DNA of 64,000 nucleotides from Theodoxus fluviatilis. Its lineage: Eukaryota > Mollusca > Gastropoda > Cycloneritida > Neritidae. The position numbers and the translations under genes were made by a program. The DNA lies in NCBI GenBank assembly GCA_034096865.1, contig JAWQFJ010016620.1, positions 31,001-95,000 on the forward strand, read 5' to 3'. The notes beneath the pieces are model-generated. The model made no database searches. It saw only the letters and a program-made list of their open reading frames with translations, and was not told the DNA's origin. This document shows positions 12,201 to 23,660 of this stretch, in pieces (position 1 is the stretch's first letter; the number at the start of each line of letters is the position of its first letter).

Positions 12201-14058
12201 AACTGTGCTTGTATTTCTTGAATCCATAGCTTGCTGGAATCCAGGTAGTCACACTGTCCTGTGTTTTTTTTCTTCTCTCAGGCCTATGGAGAGTCTTTCT
12301 ATCAGCTGGACATCTCATTATTCAGACAGAACCTGGAGTCTTTAGAGAAGCTCAATGCGAAATGGAAATTGTATGACAGGGTAAGTTTTGTCTTCCATCA
12401 TATTTTGTCTCTCTTCTAAGCATTTTTTGCTTACCTTTTTGTATCCTATTATCTGATTACCTCACTTAGTGTAATCTCCTCACCCTTTCTAAACTTGTAA
12501 TATCCATGTTTCACTCCCTGTTCCTTTTCTTTGTCTTGCCATTCTTGTTCACATCCTGCTGAGCTTCAGCTACTCATGAACTTTCCTTTAATCCTGCCCC
12601 GAGTCTGACTCTTCCCCCTCCTCCTATGCTGCCTGTTTTTCTTGCTGCATGGGCTTGGACTCCTCCTTCCTTGTGCTCCTGCTCCTTCTCTTTCCTCTTC
12701 TTCCCTTCCTCCCCCTGCTCCCCCTGTGGGTTGGGGGTCAGAATAGACCTGCCACATCTCCCTATGCAATTTGTAAGAGGGGAACAGATAGGGACATCGT
12801 GACTTGATATGCACTTGCTCTCTGCACTGTTTTTGTTATTTTCTTGCTTAATGGCCTTACATAGCCTATCAAGGCTGATAGACCTTTAAACTCGCTTCAT
12901 CCATCCATCCATTCTTCCCTTCCATGCTCCTGTACCTCCTGCTCTTTCTCCTCTTGCTTCCCCGTCTTTCTGCTTTCTTTTTCCCACTTCTCCACTTTCT
13001 GCATCACGTCCTGCTCTTCCTCCTTTTTCTCCTTTTTCTTCTCCCCACAGTGTGCCCTCCCTCAGCCCACTGTTCCTGCTAATGATGATACCCTTGCTTC
13101 TGCAGACGTTCTTCAAGGAACTGCTCCTGTTTGACTTCCTGCTGGTGCTGGTCAAGACACTGGTGCAGAAGTCTCACAACCTTCTGCAGGAGGAGATTGT
13201 CATCTCTGTGTACAACATGGCCTCTGTGGACTTTGACAAGTTCTATGCTTCCTTCCTGCCCAACTACCTCTCTGCCTGTGATGGCCTGGATGACAATCAG
13301 AGGAAAGTGCTGGCAGGAAACTTCAAGCAGGACAAGGTGGGCGGAGCTCACTTCTTTTGTCTCTCCTTAACTTGCATTGATATAATGACTATGCTTCTTA
13401 TTTGATTTTGTATTAGGTAAGAGTTGTGTTGTGTTTGAGGTTATGGAGGGAAACTTGCATTGATATAATGACTATGCTTCTTATTTGATTTTGTATTAGG
13501 TAAGAGTTGTGTTGTGTTTGAGGTTATGGAGGGAAACTTGCATTGATATAATGACTATGCTTCTTATTTGATTTTGTATTAGGTAAGAGTTGTGTTGTGT
13601 TTGAGGTTATGGAGGGAAACTTGCATTGATATAATGACTATGCTTCTTATTTGATTTTGTATTAGGTAAGAGTTGTGTTGTGTTTGAGGTTATGGAGGGA
13701 AAATGAAACCAAATAATGCAGCATTTAGTTTATCAAACTTCTGGGAACATGTGCAGCCTTTGTCAGATGATGTCAATATGGAATCAGACAAGCTGCCAAA
13801 AACGTCCTTCAGAACCTTGGGGGGGGGGGGGGGGGGGGGGGGGGGTGTTGGGGAGATGCACACAAGGGCATGTTAGCATAGATCATGTTTAGCAAAAGTC
13901 ATTGTGTCCATCATGGATTTGTTTTAGTGTGATTTATATTTTTCTCTTTGCTTCAGGATCTGCCATCCTTCACCCAGAACATGCATCGCATGGTCAATGA
14001 CATCCGGTACTATCGCCTCATCAACAGCAGCTTGCCTTCTGGTTCCTTCAAGTTCTAA
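203..14058 (+). CDS. XPO6: Exportin-6, C-terminal 613 residues (13 exons; 5' end outside window)
   Basis: Exportin-6 is an importin-beta-family, RanGTP-dependent receptor that exports profilin-actin from the nucleus. Exons: 203-432, 942-1034, 1639-1789, 2105-2251, 3000-3189, 3538-3693, 6234-6348, 10891-10950, 11284-11395, 11778-11933, 12282-12380, 13106-13336, 13957-14058. All introns are GT...AG and all phases join, giving 1842 nt including a TAA stop. The C-terminus (DLPSFTQNMHRMVNDIRYYR, then LINSSLPSGSFKF) is what I recognise as the XPO6 end; helical HEAT-like sequence such as FKELLLFDFLLVLVKTL precedes it. Human XPO6 is about 1125 residues, so roughly the N-terminal half lies upstream of the window. 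The first donor (GTCTGT) is weak. Intron 6 carries a Mutator-like element. Intron 7 carries a minisatellite made from the end of exon 7, and a piggyBac-like element. Family identity is recalled, not searched. Confidence 0.92.
2340..2445. repeat. Short 30-bp tandem repeat in an XPO6 intron
   Basis: A unit containing ATGCTGTGATTGGTGGATTG occurs twice in perfect form, with diverged flanking copies (one begins near 2290). It lies in the intron between the exons ending at 2251 and starting at 3000. It looks like simple slippage and has no coding meaning. Confidence 0.7.
3968..5911 (+). mobile_element. Non-autonomous Mutator-like DNA transposon, 1944 bp, in an XPO6 intron
   Basis: The ends are inverted: CAGGGATGAAAA at 3968-3979 and its complement at 5900-5911. 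They are flanked by a 6-bp direct repeat ATTCTT (3962-3967 and 5912-5917) that I read as the target-site duplication. Inside are a palindromic subterminal stretch near 3989, a T-then-G homopolymer at 4062-4088, a broken transposase gene (4372-5480) and a very GC-rich subterminal block at 5783-5868. A 6-bp duplication is shorter than the 9-11 bp typical of classical Mutator elements, so the superfamily assignment rests on the protein. It lies in the XPO6 sense orientation between the exons ending at 3693 and starting at 6234. Confidence 0.82.
4372..5480 (+). pseudogene. Frameshifted, C-terminally truncated Mutator-like transposase
   Basis: A basic N-terminus (MPRRDAKKFATLHKFGKKPK, with KKKRKT following) opens at 4372 in one frame. 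The body continues in another frame from about 4599, so there is a frameshift in a Ser-rich linker. A zinc-binding region follows (CRDCDQLP ... FCSACGNTI), and then a segment typical of invertebrate Mutator-like transposase domains containing DIAVSFDGSWHKRGRTSHSG and a (S/T)GLVVDF motif. The Asp in SFDGSW is probably the first acidic catalytic residue. The ORF stops soon after, and the downstream catalytic residues and zinc knuckles are absent, consistent with an internal deletion. It cannot encode an active enzyme. The family is assigned from recalled motif resemblance. Confidence 0.8.
6318..8722 (+). repeat. 45-bp minisatellite derived from an XPO6 exon-intron junction
   Basis: About 2.4 kb of tandem 45-bp units starts inside the exon ending at 6348. 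Each unit contains an exon-like part (CTTCCTCAACCTCTTCACCA) running into the donor CAG|GTAGGC and then GCTAGTGCAG or GCTAGCGCAG. The first unit is the real exon end (the peptide QTFLNLFTR). Variants include a C/T difference in AGACC versus AGATC, a GTGCAG/GCGCAG difference, CCCCACGTAGG in place of CACCAGGTAGG, and a 40-bp form lacking CCAGG (near 6434, 6877, 7101, 7231, 7406 and 7536). Because 45 is a multiple of 3, long open frames appear on both strands. They are artefacts. In the XPO6 frame the first repeat gives a TAG directly after the donor. Confidence 0.95.
9259..10336 (-). mobile_element. Degenerate piggyBac-like element in an XPO6 intron
   Basis: The right end is CCTAAAGG followed by TTAA (10337-10340). 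The left end starts CCTTTAGAGTGCC at 9259, preceded by TTCA where TTAA would be expected (one substitution). The minus strand carries fragments of an acidic N-terminus typical of piggyBac-like transposases (EEVEALVELFLDSDS near 10030-10085, and a DSDENDSAD stretch near 9700 and again near 9890). These are interrupted by stops and frame changes. No catalytic domain is present. It is non-autonomous. Confidence 0.65.
9517..9958. repeat. Internal direct duplication (about 200-240 bp) inside the piggyBac-like element
   Basis: The block beginning CACTGTGTTTTCCTACACTG near 9517 recurs near 9755. Both copies run through the GTCAGCCGAGTCATTTTCAT segment to CACATCGGT. The second copy lacks about 30 bp after CAACAGCTTTT, including the GATGAAAATGC stretch. 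The duplication therefore arose within the element and has since diverged slightly. Confidence 0.85.
11541..11700. repeat. Interrupted (TG)n microsatellite
   Basis: A TG-rich tract with ATG/CTG interruptions lies in the intron between the XPO6 exons ending at 11395 and starting at 11778. The open frames over it are low-complexity Cys/Val or His/Thr artefacts. Confidence 0.85.
12723..12915 (+). mobile_element. SINE-like repeat with (ATCC)n tail, copy 1
   Basis: It starts CTGTGGGTTGGGGGTCAGAA and contains CCACATCTCCCTATG, GTGACTTGATATGCA, TTAATGGCC and AGGCTGATAG, then ends in repeated CATC. The same order of motifs recurs at 23661-23855 (reverse), 24712-24945 and 42088-42285. This copy lies in the intron before the exon at 13106. 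A dispersed family with a short-tandem 3' tail fits a SINE, but I see no clear Pol III A/B boxes. Confidence 0.65.
13371..13702 (+). repeat. Four tandem 83-bp units carrying AG|GTAAGA motifs
   Basis: A unit starting AACTTGCATTGATATAATGA is repeated four times with a period of 83 bp, essentially without divergence. Each unit contains a T-rich run, then TATTAG directly abutting GTAAGAG, at 13415, 13498, 13581 and 13664 (position of the AG). It lies in the last XPO6 intron (13337-13956). The near-identity implies recent expansion. Confidence 0.9.
13819..13845. repeat. Poly-G tract (27 nt)
   Basis: A run of 27 G on the plus strand in the last XPO6 intron, on the transcript sense strand. It could form a G-quadruplex, or its length could be an assembly or sequencing error; such runs are often mis-sized. 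Confidence 0.85.
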
Positions 14059-14413
14059 CACTGGCCCAAGTCTAGCCTCTCTAACTTGATTTAGGATGCT
14101 ACAAAACCAAAGAGAGCCACTTAAGTTAGCCCATCCTCTCCAAAATACCTCCCTCCTCAGTGGCTGTGAATTAGTGACTTGACAATAAGATGAAGTTTCA
14201 GAAATCAAGAGATGTGGCTCATCATTCTGCAAATTGTAGAAGCAGAGAAGGAGAGCAGGGTTGCAAACACCAGACCTTCAGGATAAGATAACTCTCACCA
14301 ATGCCTACTCCTACTGCTTCACACATGGGATTGCAACATGATTGTGGCTGGAGCTTGCTCCTTGCCTTCCACATCAGCTGGAACCACTGACCATGATAAA
14401 GGGAAAGGTGTCA

Positions 14414-14470
14414 CTTTTTATATTGTGACTTTCCACCCGTTGATGGGTGCTCAAACTGCACACTATGGGC
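14414..14470 (-). mobile_element. SINE tail relic in the XPO6 3' UTR
   Basis: This segment (TTTTTATATTGTGACTTTCC then ACCCGTTGATGGGTGCTCAA) matches the tail of the fuller SINE at 32894-33300 (TTATATAGCGACTTTCCACC then ATTGATCGGTGCTCAAAC) in the same orientation. It is a truncated 3' end embedded in the untranslated region. Confidence 0.6.
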
Positions 14471-14945
14471 GTAATAGTCAAAGATGACAGCATCAAAGAA
14501 AGGTTTTTACACATGTCTGCACACTTCCATGGGCAAGAGATGCTCCCGGTGTCTACCCATATGGAAGTTTACCAGGGTACCTGATGCTGAAGTTCATTCC
14601 AGGGACTGGAACCTGAGTGGGGGAAGTATGCAGCTGCTAAAATCTCAGGACATTCTGTAACTCCCTCCTGGGCTGTGAGATACCTAGTGGCTAGGGACTC
14701 TATGGTTGCTAAGGTAACATTAGGGCACTGCACCTGGTCTTCCTTTGCACTGGAGGAGAATCTAAAGAGCTGTGCAGGTGTCTGACAAACCACTACCATG
14801 GCGCACATACACGCCACCACCACCACCACCCATCTAACCCCAATTTCTGCATTAGTATGTGTTATGGAATTTCTTAATAAGTGCAGTTTATGTTGCACAC
14901 ATGCCACATTGTTGGTTAATTTCTGTGGAAATCTTCTGCGTGACT

Positions 14946-14951
14946 AATAAA
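14946..14951 (+). terminator. Polyadenylation signal AATAAA for XPO6
   Basis: Canonical AATAAA about 890 nt after the XPO6 stop, followed by a T-rich stretch (AGTATTTTTTACAAGGG). It is the first strong signal downstream. The actual cleavage site is not determined. Confidence 0.6.
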
Positions 14952-17900
14952 GTATTTTTTACAAGGGTTTTTACACAGTTGTGGATACTGAGATGGGAAA
15001 CATGGGTGGTGGTATTGCAGTTTAGCAGTGGAGGCTAGGTAAGTCAACTTTTTAAGAAACGTTGTTCTGATGGTTTGGGAATGAAACTGGATTGCTTGTG
15101 ATGGTGAATTTGCTGACTGGAGCTTCGGTTGTTGCGTTATGTGATGGGGTAGTGTGCTGCAATCTAATGAATGCCTGGTATGGTGTGAATATGTATTGCA
15201 CCTGGCTTATGAGGTCCCCTCACCACCCATCCAATCACTAGCTGGAGCAAGAATGGGCCCATGCATTTTTGTTCCATCATCTTTCCTTCTTTCCTATGTT
15301 GTACTTGCCATACATGTTTAAATTATGCAAACTGTAAGGTACTCTGATTGTAAAGTTATGCCATCCTGGTATGTTTGAAGATAATTCTAAGTTCATTGAC
15401 TTTCTTGTTCTTGAGAGTACAGTTTAGATTTTTTATCCCTGATGAATCAGAAAGAGTTGATTGTACTGAATGACTTTGATATTTGCAGACATTTTACATC
15501 TCTTTGTTCTGTGTTGCATGCTTTTTTATGCTCTGGAAAGATGTGTGCTGGTGAAAAGTGTCTGTGGTCCAATATCCGAGTACAGTGCATGACCAGAGCT
15601 GCTCGTTATGGTGTGCTGATTAGTGCATCTTAACGACGAATGTTGAAGCAATGCCTCACCACCTACAGCAGTCTATCAGTTTCCATTCTGATTCATGCTA
15701 TACTATCTCTGGCATACCTGAATGCATCAGTTTCTAGTTCTCACCTGTCCCACCCTGCTTTGAAAGTGCCTGTTTTTATGAGAAGCTTATTGGATGTAGA
15801 GTCCCACTCTGACTTTGTTATTCCATATGTATGCCCTCGCTCATTGTCTTTTGACAGCTTTCTTCTCTCTGTCATAGGCTCCAACAACATACGAGTGGTA
15901 TCAAAGCCATGCAAAGTCTGCATAATTTGCACCATTGTTGCCTGCTTCCATGATGAGTACCGTCTTGATTAAAATCTCTGTTGCTCATGAAGATGACATG
16001 CAAGTATGTCAGTTGAGGAGAGGAATGTCTGAGCAATTGGGAAATGGTTTACAAGTATGTGTCCTCTATCTGTGTGTTGACTTTAGGGAGCTAAAGGACA
16101 AGTGATGGTGTTGACTGCCCTCAAAACACAAGTGTTTAGCTTTCAAGAGTTGAGGAGGATGACAGGAGCATATCCATCCCCACTGACCTTACCTGATAAA
16201 TATGCTTCAGAACTTCCATGGTGGATGTTGTTCATGGGTCATGACAGGCATGTGCTTTGCTGAGACCTGTTGAGGGATGTCACCATTTTGTTCATTCTCT
16301 ATCAGAGACTAGCTCTGTGTGTCTGCTTACTGTGTTGTTTGCTAATGGTGTGAATCAATGCAATGGCCGCTGTGTACCAGGACTATGCAGCCATCACCAT
16401 GATTGCCTATTTATCAAATCAAGGCAGTATGGGGGGAGGATGATTTTTGTTTGATTGTTGAAGATCAGTTTATTGTGACTGGGTTTACAAGGTAAGAGCA
16501 ATGCCAGTATTCACTTAGTACATTTTTTTTATTTCTTGAAAGATCTTATGTATGTCAAAAATGTGTAAAAGTTGACTTGAGTGTAATATCTGGTCATCAA
16601 AACCTGGTTCAAAATATTTTCCGTGTATATTTAATGATGGTTGATAATTCTATGAAAGTGGTCAGATGTTTGTGCTTGTGTTAGGCTGTGTTTATACATA
16701 CCCAGTTATATTTCTTTTGGGTCTCAAACTAAACCCCTTTCCTTTTTCTTATTCCTTGCCATGGATGGAATAAGCTTTTGGCTTTATGATGACAATGCTG
16801 ACAATGTTCTAGATCATTTTTATGTACACAGCATAAGGTGTATACCCAAAGTTCTTTGTCTTGTCAAAATGTGAAAGCTAAAGGTTATTTTGTCAAATGT
16901 ACTGTCCATGACATGGGGCTCAATTTCTATAACTGGTTACAAGTGTGATTTTCAATTGGCAACCATAATGACGTAAATTTGACAAAATTCCAGTTGTCAA
17001 CTATTTTTGAGAAAAGTTTTCCTCAAGCGACAAAGTGCTACTAATATAGTGTTTTCTTTTTAATAATTCAGTGTGACAAATGAACATGAATTGATAAAAA
17101 TGATAATATATGTGCTGTGACTAATATTTCTGGATTTAGTGGGTGTGTGTGTGTGGGGGGGGTGTCTTGCACTTTACATGGCTTCTTACAGACTCTTATA
17201 TTGTATTGACTGGGTTTTGGTTCTCATTGGTTGTTTTCAGATTTTCCTTTTCTGTAGAGTGATTTAGGGCCTTTAAGGTTATTTCAGCTGAGATGTGTGC
17301 CAGCATACAGTGAGCATTTTTATCTGGAATGACTACTGGGAATACCTGATTACCAGCCTGTATACATGCAGCAGCAAAGAGCACCAAAGAGCATCAGATC
17401 GCATACAGCAGCTGCCGCACAGTACCCCTTTCCTTATTCAGCTGGAACTCATGTCTGTTGAGCTTTCAGGGCCTACTCCAGTAGCTTGGACATGGAAAGC
17501 CCCAAGCACTAGCACCATGTGCCGCCAGGGGTTGTCGCTGCGTGAGGCAAACTCATAAGCCACTTAGACATCGGCTCTTGTACCTAATCCACATGGATGC
17601 AGCAGTAGCTGCAAAACCACATACATGTAAAACAAACAAACAAACAAAATCCTAGAAAAAGACTGAACCAATCAACCAACAAGGGCTATTGTTAGCATGT
17701 TGTATGGGATATTTTAAAAGTAGCTCAAGTTTCTTGTCTGGCTGAGTGGCTGCCACATCTCCCATGCTGAGCTCTTCCTGATGAAAGCTGGGTGTGTCTG
17801 GCAGCTCTTGACATTCTGTTTGTGGGTACATGTATGTGTGTGTTCTGTCATCTGTCTCATTGTATTGCTGTGCATGTGTGTGAGGGCATGTTCATGCATG

Positions 17901-20654
17901 TATAGTGTGTGTGTGTGCGCGCGCGCCTGCGTGCTTGTAGTTGTGTGCTTGCCAAGTTGTCACAGAAGAATCTGCATCATTGAGTGAGTTTGGAAGGAAA
18001 CTGACAAGACTATGACCACTGTAATTGTGCCATTGCCATAACCTGCTGTCACATGGTGACATGCTAACTTCATCAAAAGACTCATCTGCAGGAATATTTT
18101 TTTCTTTCCTTTTTTTTCTTTTCAAATGATGGAGTATTGTGAATTTGGGGTGGCATTTCATTTTTCTTGTACAGTGTTGTAGAGACCTTGACTGCCATTA
18201 TGCTATGTTGAAGTATTAATTATTCATTTCATCAAAGTCATGGTACCAGTGATGCCAAGTTAAAAGGCATGTTTTCATTGGCATTAGCAGCAACGCCAAT
18301 ATCAACTGCAGGCCATCCGCTATCTGTACCTCATGTTGGACTTGCAATTATTAACACATTCTGTACAGTTTTGCGTTTCTCAAGCTGGTATGTGGTGGTG
18401 AAGTAAAGAAAAGTATTAGGATAGGTTTTGCATTTACTTGTCGGCCACTGAGTTTGATCGGAAAAGTGCTGCAACAGCTATGCTGTGTGGCTGCTAGTTG
18501 TGTGTGTTGGATCCAACTGCTCTGCGAGTTCATATTTGCATTTTTCTCTTTGTCTGCCACTTGATGCCCCTCTCCGATGGCTCCTCTGGCTGTCTGCACT
18601 CTGCAAGTTTCATATTGGTGCTAATAATACTCACTTTGCACATTTCAAAGCAGAAATGTGCAGCAGGTCGTGATGATCGATGAGGGTTGCACCTGAAGTT
18701 GATGTGTTGACAGTGCAATCAGTGGTGAATGTTTTTGTACCATTTCATTCCATGTATGAAAGTTGTTTTTTTATAGTAAGTGTTGCTGGTGGAACCAAGT
18801 CATGTTTGGTTCTTGTTTGTCTGAATTGCTTTCAATCACTTGGATATCAGATAGGTATTCTGTTTCATCCAGGTAATTAGGTTGTGTACTTGGTATTTTA
18901 TCAGAATTTTGTATGGAAATGTGCTGGGCACATAAGTGATTTCACAGTTTCTTTATTAACTGTTTTTCTCACTCTCCAGGGTGTAGAAGGAAGGAATGTG
19001 GAAGAGATACAGGGCAAATGTCTCTATTGTTTCAGTGTTGCTGTTTTTGTGTAAGAAAGCTCAGGAAAGTTCTGGACTAAGTCCTGGCAGGAAATGATGA
19101 AGTATTATCTGTGAGATCCAATCTGAAAGTATCCTTTTTAAGGCTCTTTCTTTTCGATAATCAAATGTCAACTGCATTTCATGAAGTGTCAGCACTTGCT
19201 GTTGAACTGACACTTTTCTTGAGCCTGAATCACGAAGCCTTAGCCCTTCATTCTTGTATGGGAGTGCCAAGTGTTTCATACGAAATTCCTGAGGAAATAT
19301 TTATCACCTTTTAAACCTGTATCAGTCTTGTTTTGATCTTGAAACTGCACAAGGTCATTTGGCTTGGGTTGATAAATTTAGTATGATTAGGATTAAATCA
19401 AATTTTAAGAGAACAACTTGAGGCTTTTTAGCAAGAATCAACATCTGCTCATTGCAAGTCATCTTCTTTGACACATGAAGAGAAAAATTGCAGAATGTTG
19501 TGAGCATTGTGGCCTATTGTTCCAAGTATTGTGGTCAGTAGTGAAATTAGCCTTTTTATTCAATGTCTTTGTGCCATTTCAGATGTCACATCACATGCCT
19601 TTTTGACAGAGTGGTTTACAATTTATTTATGAAACGAACTCCTTCATGACAAGAATATGTGGAACAATATAATTATATCAACATTGTCACTTTCTAGCCT
19701 TAATTAATCTGTTGCTGAAATGACGTCGACACCAATGAAATCCACATTGACTAAAGGAACAGTCTGGGAGCAGCCTGCATCTCCTGTAGTCTGCTCCTTG
19801 TGGAGTAACTCTCCAAGTTTCATTTTTGTACTCGGCTCCTCTTGCAGGCTTGATTTAGATATGTTTGATCTCTCATGAGGTTTTGGTCATGTAGAGCATT
19901 CTGACATGGAGTGCAGCAGTATGTTGCTGCACAGACTGTGCCTGCTCCAAGTGTTAGGCATTGCTAGAGATGGAGCAACACCCCTCTCAACAGCTAGGCA
20001 GGCTTACTCAGTGGCTGATGTGTGAATGGCTCCCAGTTGTTGCTGGTTACGAGGCAACCTCACAAAACTCAAGTCTTATCTGTATCCCGAGATGCATTCT
20101 TTTAAAGGATGCAAGGTATTGATGCAACATTGCTTGTATGCAGAAGCTTGTACATATTTGATGATGTATGCATCCATGGCTATGTAAGTGCTAAGTGTTA
20201 TCTTTTACTGGACATAAAAGAATATCAATACGATTTTCTGTTCTTGTGCTTCTTTCTCTGAAAGACATCTGCCTGGTGTTCATCATCTCTTCAAAGCATC
20301 AAATCAAAATGGTTGTGGCTGTTTGCAGTCTACTAAGGTTTGATAATCACAATTGTGATTGTCTGTGGTATTGTACATGTAGATGATCTGACAGTTGAAA
20401 CTCTAATGCCAAGTTTCTGGCAAAGAGAGAGGACCATGACTGGGTTCAGATCAATCTGAGAACCTACAGCAAGTGCTCCATTGACAAAGTGCTAATCATC
20501 TGAAAGATGGAAGCATGCAAGAAAAGATATCACCATTATTTAAAAAAGAAAAGAAATGCATCTTATGGCAGCAATTTTTGAATCAGAAAATGCCGTTTCC
20601 CAAAATCTTTGAAAGGTAATTTACCTGTTGGTTCTTCTATCAAGCTGCTACCAG

Positions 20655-21296
20655 GGGCCTGTTCAAGAGGCCTACTGGTACATACCGGTACGTACCGGTA
20701 GCCTCTTGAACGACTTGGTACGGCTACCGGTACATACCGGTACGTACCGCGCCGGAGAGCCGTTGCGCCTGTATAGCCAAAAATGGCTGCCTTCGGGGAA
20801 AGGAAGAAAGTCGTCATCACAAATATGCGCTGTGGCACGCATTTCGACCTGTGATTATTACCCAGCCTATGCGAGACGTTACAAGAAGTTAGGCTGATAT
20901 TGTACTTTTCTTTTTTAAAAAGAATAACTGCTCTGAAATAATTACTGGGCAAGATGTTAGCAAACATTTCCAAGGCAGATAGCGAAACAATTTTAAGGAA
21001 AGCAACTCTTATATCTTACATTAGCCCTTTGTTTGTTGTGTAATCTCCCTTGAAGTGAGCATCGAAATATTCTTGCTTACACCAAGTTAGCACTGTCGTT
21101 TTGACATAAATTTCTATTCGAGCGATGCCGAGCATTCATGCACAGCTACAGCTTAACGTATTTCATCAGCTTCCACAAGGAACGAGCAGTCTGCAGCTGC
21201 TGGTTTACTCATTTGGTTGAGAAGCGCAATCCGCGACGATGAGAAGGCATCGCGGAAGCCATCTTGGCTACCGGTAGGTCGTCTTGAACGCACGGC
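20655..21296 (+). mobile_element. MITE-like element copy A (GTTCAAGAGG termini)
   Basis: The termini are inverted: GTTCAAGAGGCCTACTGGTA on the left and, read from the right, GTTCAAGACGACCTACCGGT. The left third holds nested CCGGTAC palindromes and a second GAGG/CCTCTTGAACG pair. The interior contains GAAGGCATCGCGGAAGCCAT. A copy in the opposite orientation lies at about 30190-30846. No transposase is visible. Exact ends and target duplication are uncertain. Confidence 0.65.
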
Positions 21297-21849
21297 AGTT
21301 TTCATCCAAAAGTAAATTATTGTTTTATCAGAGCTCTGTGTGTGCATGTGTGTTTGTTTACATGCCATCAGCTGAAATGATGATATACTTTTGTACTGAT
21401 CTACAATAAAAACTGTAAAGAATTGCCCCACCAAAAGCAGATAAGGGGCAGAATGACCTCAAGTTACCTGTAATAGATACAGGCACTGCTGTGCTGTCAG
21501 AGCCACACTGCAATTATGAGATTCCATTTAAATTCTCTTGGCATCTGATGAGACCAAGACTAGGTGGTGGAACTTCAGCTTCTGTGAATGACATCTTCTC
21601 ATCTGATTTGGGTGTGCACTGAGTACAAAGTCAACAAGTCAAGAGTACCTTCTTTATTATCAGTAAATGGTGCTTCAAAAAATGACAACTGCACCAACAA
21701 TGACGACCTCTTGAGTCTTTTAAAAGAGGAGGAAACTAAAGACAGTGAAAACGAATAGACATGTTTGAAAGCACAGGGCTTATCAAAAGGGAATGAGGCA
21801 ATGAATCACAATCTACTGAGTATTTCATAACCTCCAGTTCCAGTTCAGT

Positions 21850-22500
21850 TTCTTAATTAACCCCGAGATGGGTTGTTGAGGCACCACTGATGACTTTCGG
21901 ACAATCTTCCTCCATCAATCTCTATCCTTTGTGGCTCGCTGCGAGTCAGCAAAGGTCAAGCCTGTCCACTCTTTGATGTTGTCTTCCCACCTCTTTCTCT
22001 GCCTGCCTCTCCTTCTCCCACCTGGTACGGTACCTTGCAGGATGGTCTTGGCCAGCCCACTGCCTCATGACACATGACCGTACCACTTCAGCTTTCTGCT
22101 TTTCATGATTTAGAGCAGGTCTTCGTACTGTCCAAATGCTGATCCTGTTGCTGATTTCCTCATTCGTGACATGGTCTTTATATGAGATGTTCAGAATCTT
22201 GCGGTAGCATCTCATTTCCAGGGCTTGTATCCATCTCTGTAGTTCAGATGTGAGTGTCCAGGACTGGCATGCATACAAGAATACGGAGATGGCCAGCGTG
22301 CGCATGAGCCTGATCTTCGATGCGAGAGTGATATTTCTGTCAAGCCATATTGGCTTCAACTTTGCCAATGCTGCTGTTGTTTGTGCTATCCTGGACAGTA
22401 TCTCTGGTTTGGACCCTTCATCAGTCACAATAGATCCCAGGTATTTTAAGTTGTTTACAGCTTCCAGTTTTTGGCCCTTCACTTTGATTTCCATTTTGAA
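21850..22500 (-). mobile_element. RTE-like non-LTR retrotransposon remnant (reverse transcriptase C-terminal part)
   Basis: The minus strand from 22494 encodes NNLKYLGSIVTDEGSKPEIL, then ASKIRLMRTLAISVFLYACQ, SWTLTSELQRWIQALEMRCY and ISYKDHVTNEEISNRI. This is typical of the segment after the catalytic core in RTE-type elements. Beyond about 22100 the reading frame shifts; in another frame the usual Arg-rich end (GGRRRGRQRKRWEDNIKEWT) follows down to about 21850. It is truncated at both ends and frameshifted, so inactive. Confidence 0.85.
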
Positions 22501-23660
22501 GCCCCGATAACCTCAAAAGAGTGTAAATTATGGGATTTAAGTGTGATGGGGGTGGAGGCAAGGCTTGATGGGACAAGGGCCCGGGCATGAGACAAAATCG
22601 CTGCTGCTTTTCACAACTTTATTGTTACCCATTGGTATAGGAGCTCTTGGCTGGTCCGAGGCCTGATGATAATGGCCTGGACCAACCCAAGACCGTGGTC
22701 TCTCCCCCAGATGGTATGGGGTCTCTCAAGAGACTGGTGGTGGTCGTCCGTCTAGACCTGCCAACAGTCCCTCCTTATCAAAGAAATGCGCGGACCTCAG
22801 GTGAGCCAGGCTTGAGATCAGCGGTCGAGGATCTCAGCCTGTCTCTGGGTTGTGTTTTCCTAATGATAGAAAAAAGCTCATTGCTGCCTTATACTTACTC
22901 GAAATTATTCACACCAAGTGTTGCCTCGATAGGCATAACAAAGTCAACCGAATGAATATTGCACCATTGCAATCAGATGTCTTAATTTAGAGAAAGCATC
23001 AAATTTGTCTCTTGTTTCTAACAATTTAGGCATAGCGAGTGAGAACGACAGGAGGGACTATCAGCGGTCTCATGTCAAGTTCAATTAACAAACGATAAGG
23101 AAAGGCCGCTGTGCGACCATCCCGGACTGATAAGCTACATAGTAGGCCGGTCCCACAACATATAATAACACGGGTGTCAGAGATGCAGGATACATGATAG
23201 AGGGAGAAGAGAGGGGAACAATGCAATGTGGGGGAGGGGGGGGGAGGAGGCAGAGAGAGAGAGAGAGTCCATGTAAAGACTTCAGGCTTCACTTCACCCG
23301 GTCACATATGTAAATTGCTCATCAAATTGTCCAGCAAGTGTTCATCTCGCTGTGAACAATCACAAGCTGGCAGTGCTGATCAACAAACAATTGTGGGTGG
23401 AAACTGGAATGCTAGAGATGTATTTGCGAACTCCTCTGCACTACATCTAAAGCCCACTCAAATCACAGCAACCCAGGAAAATCATGGTACATACTGTACA
23501 AGAAACAAATTTCATTGAATTTGTAGAAATGTTGATCTACAAACAATTAAATTTCAAAACAAGATACACTGTACAAAGATGTCCGCCACTGGAATGGCAG
23601 AATTGGTGCGTCATAGACATCTGCCACTGGAACAGCTAAATTGGTGCATCAACTGCACAG

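Larger units (their letters stand above)
14059..20640 (+). other. XPO6 3' UTR followed by DNA with no recognised gene
   Basis: After the XPO6 stop there is about 0.9 kb to a canonical AATAAA at 14946. Beyond that, to about 20.64 kb, I find only short open frames without recognisable motifs and one TG-rich tract near 17880-17930. It could be intergenic, or an extended 3' UTR with alternative polyadenylation. Confidence 0.6.

Noticed and set aside
21946..22494. Host protein of 182 residues on the minus strand
   Set aside because: The sequence is a reverse-transcriptase-linked segment of an RTE-like element that continues in another frame.
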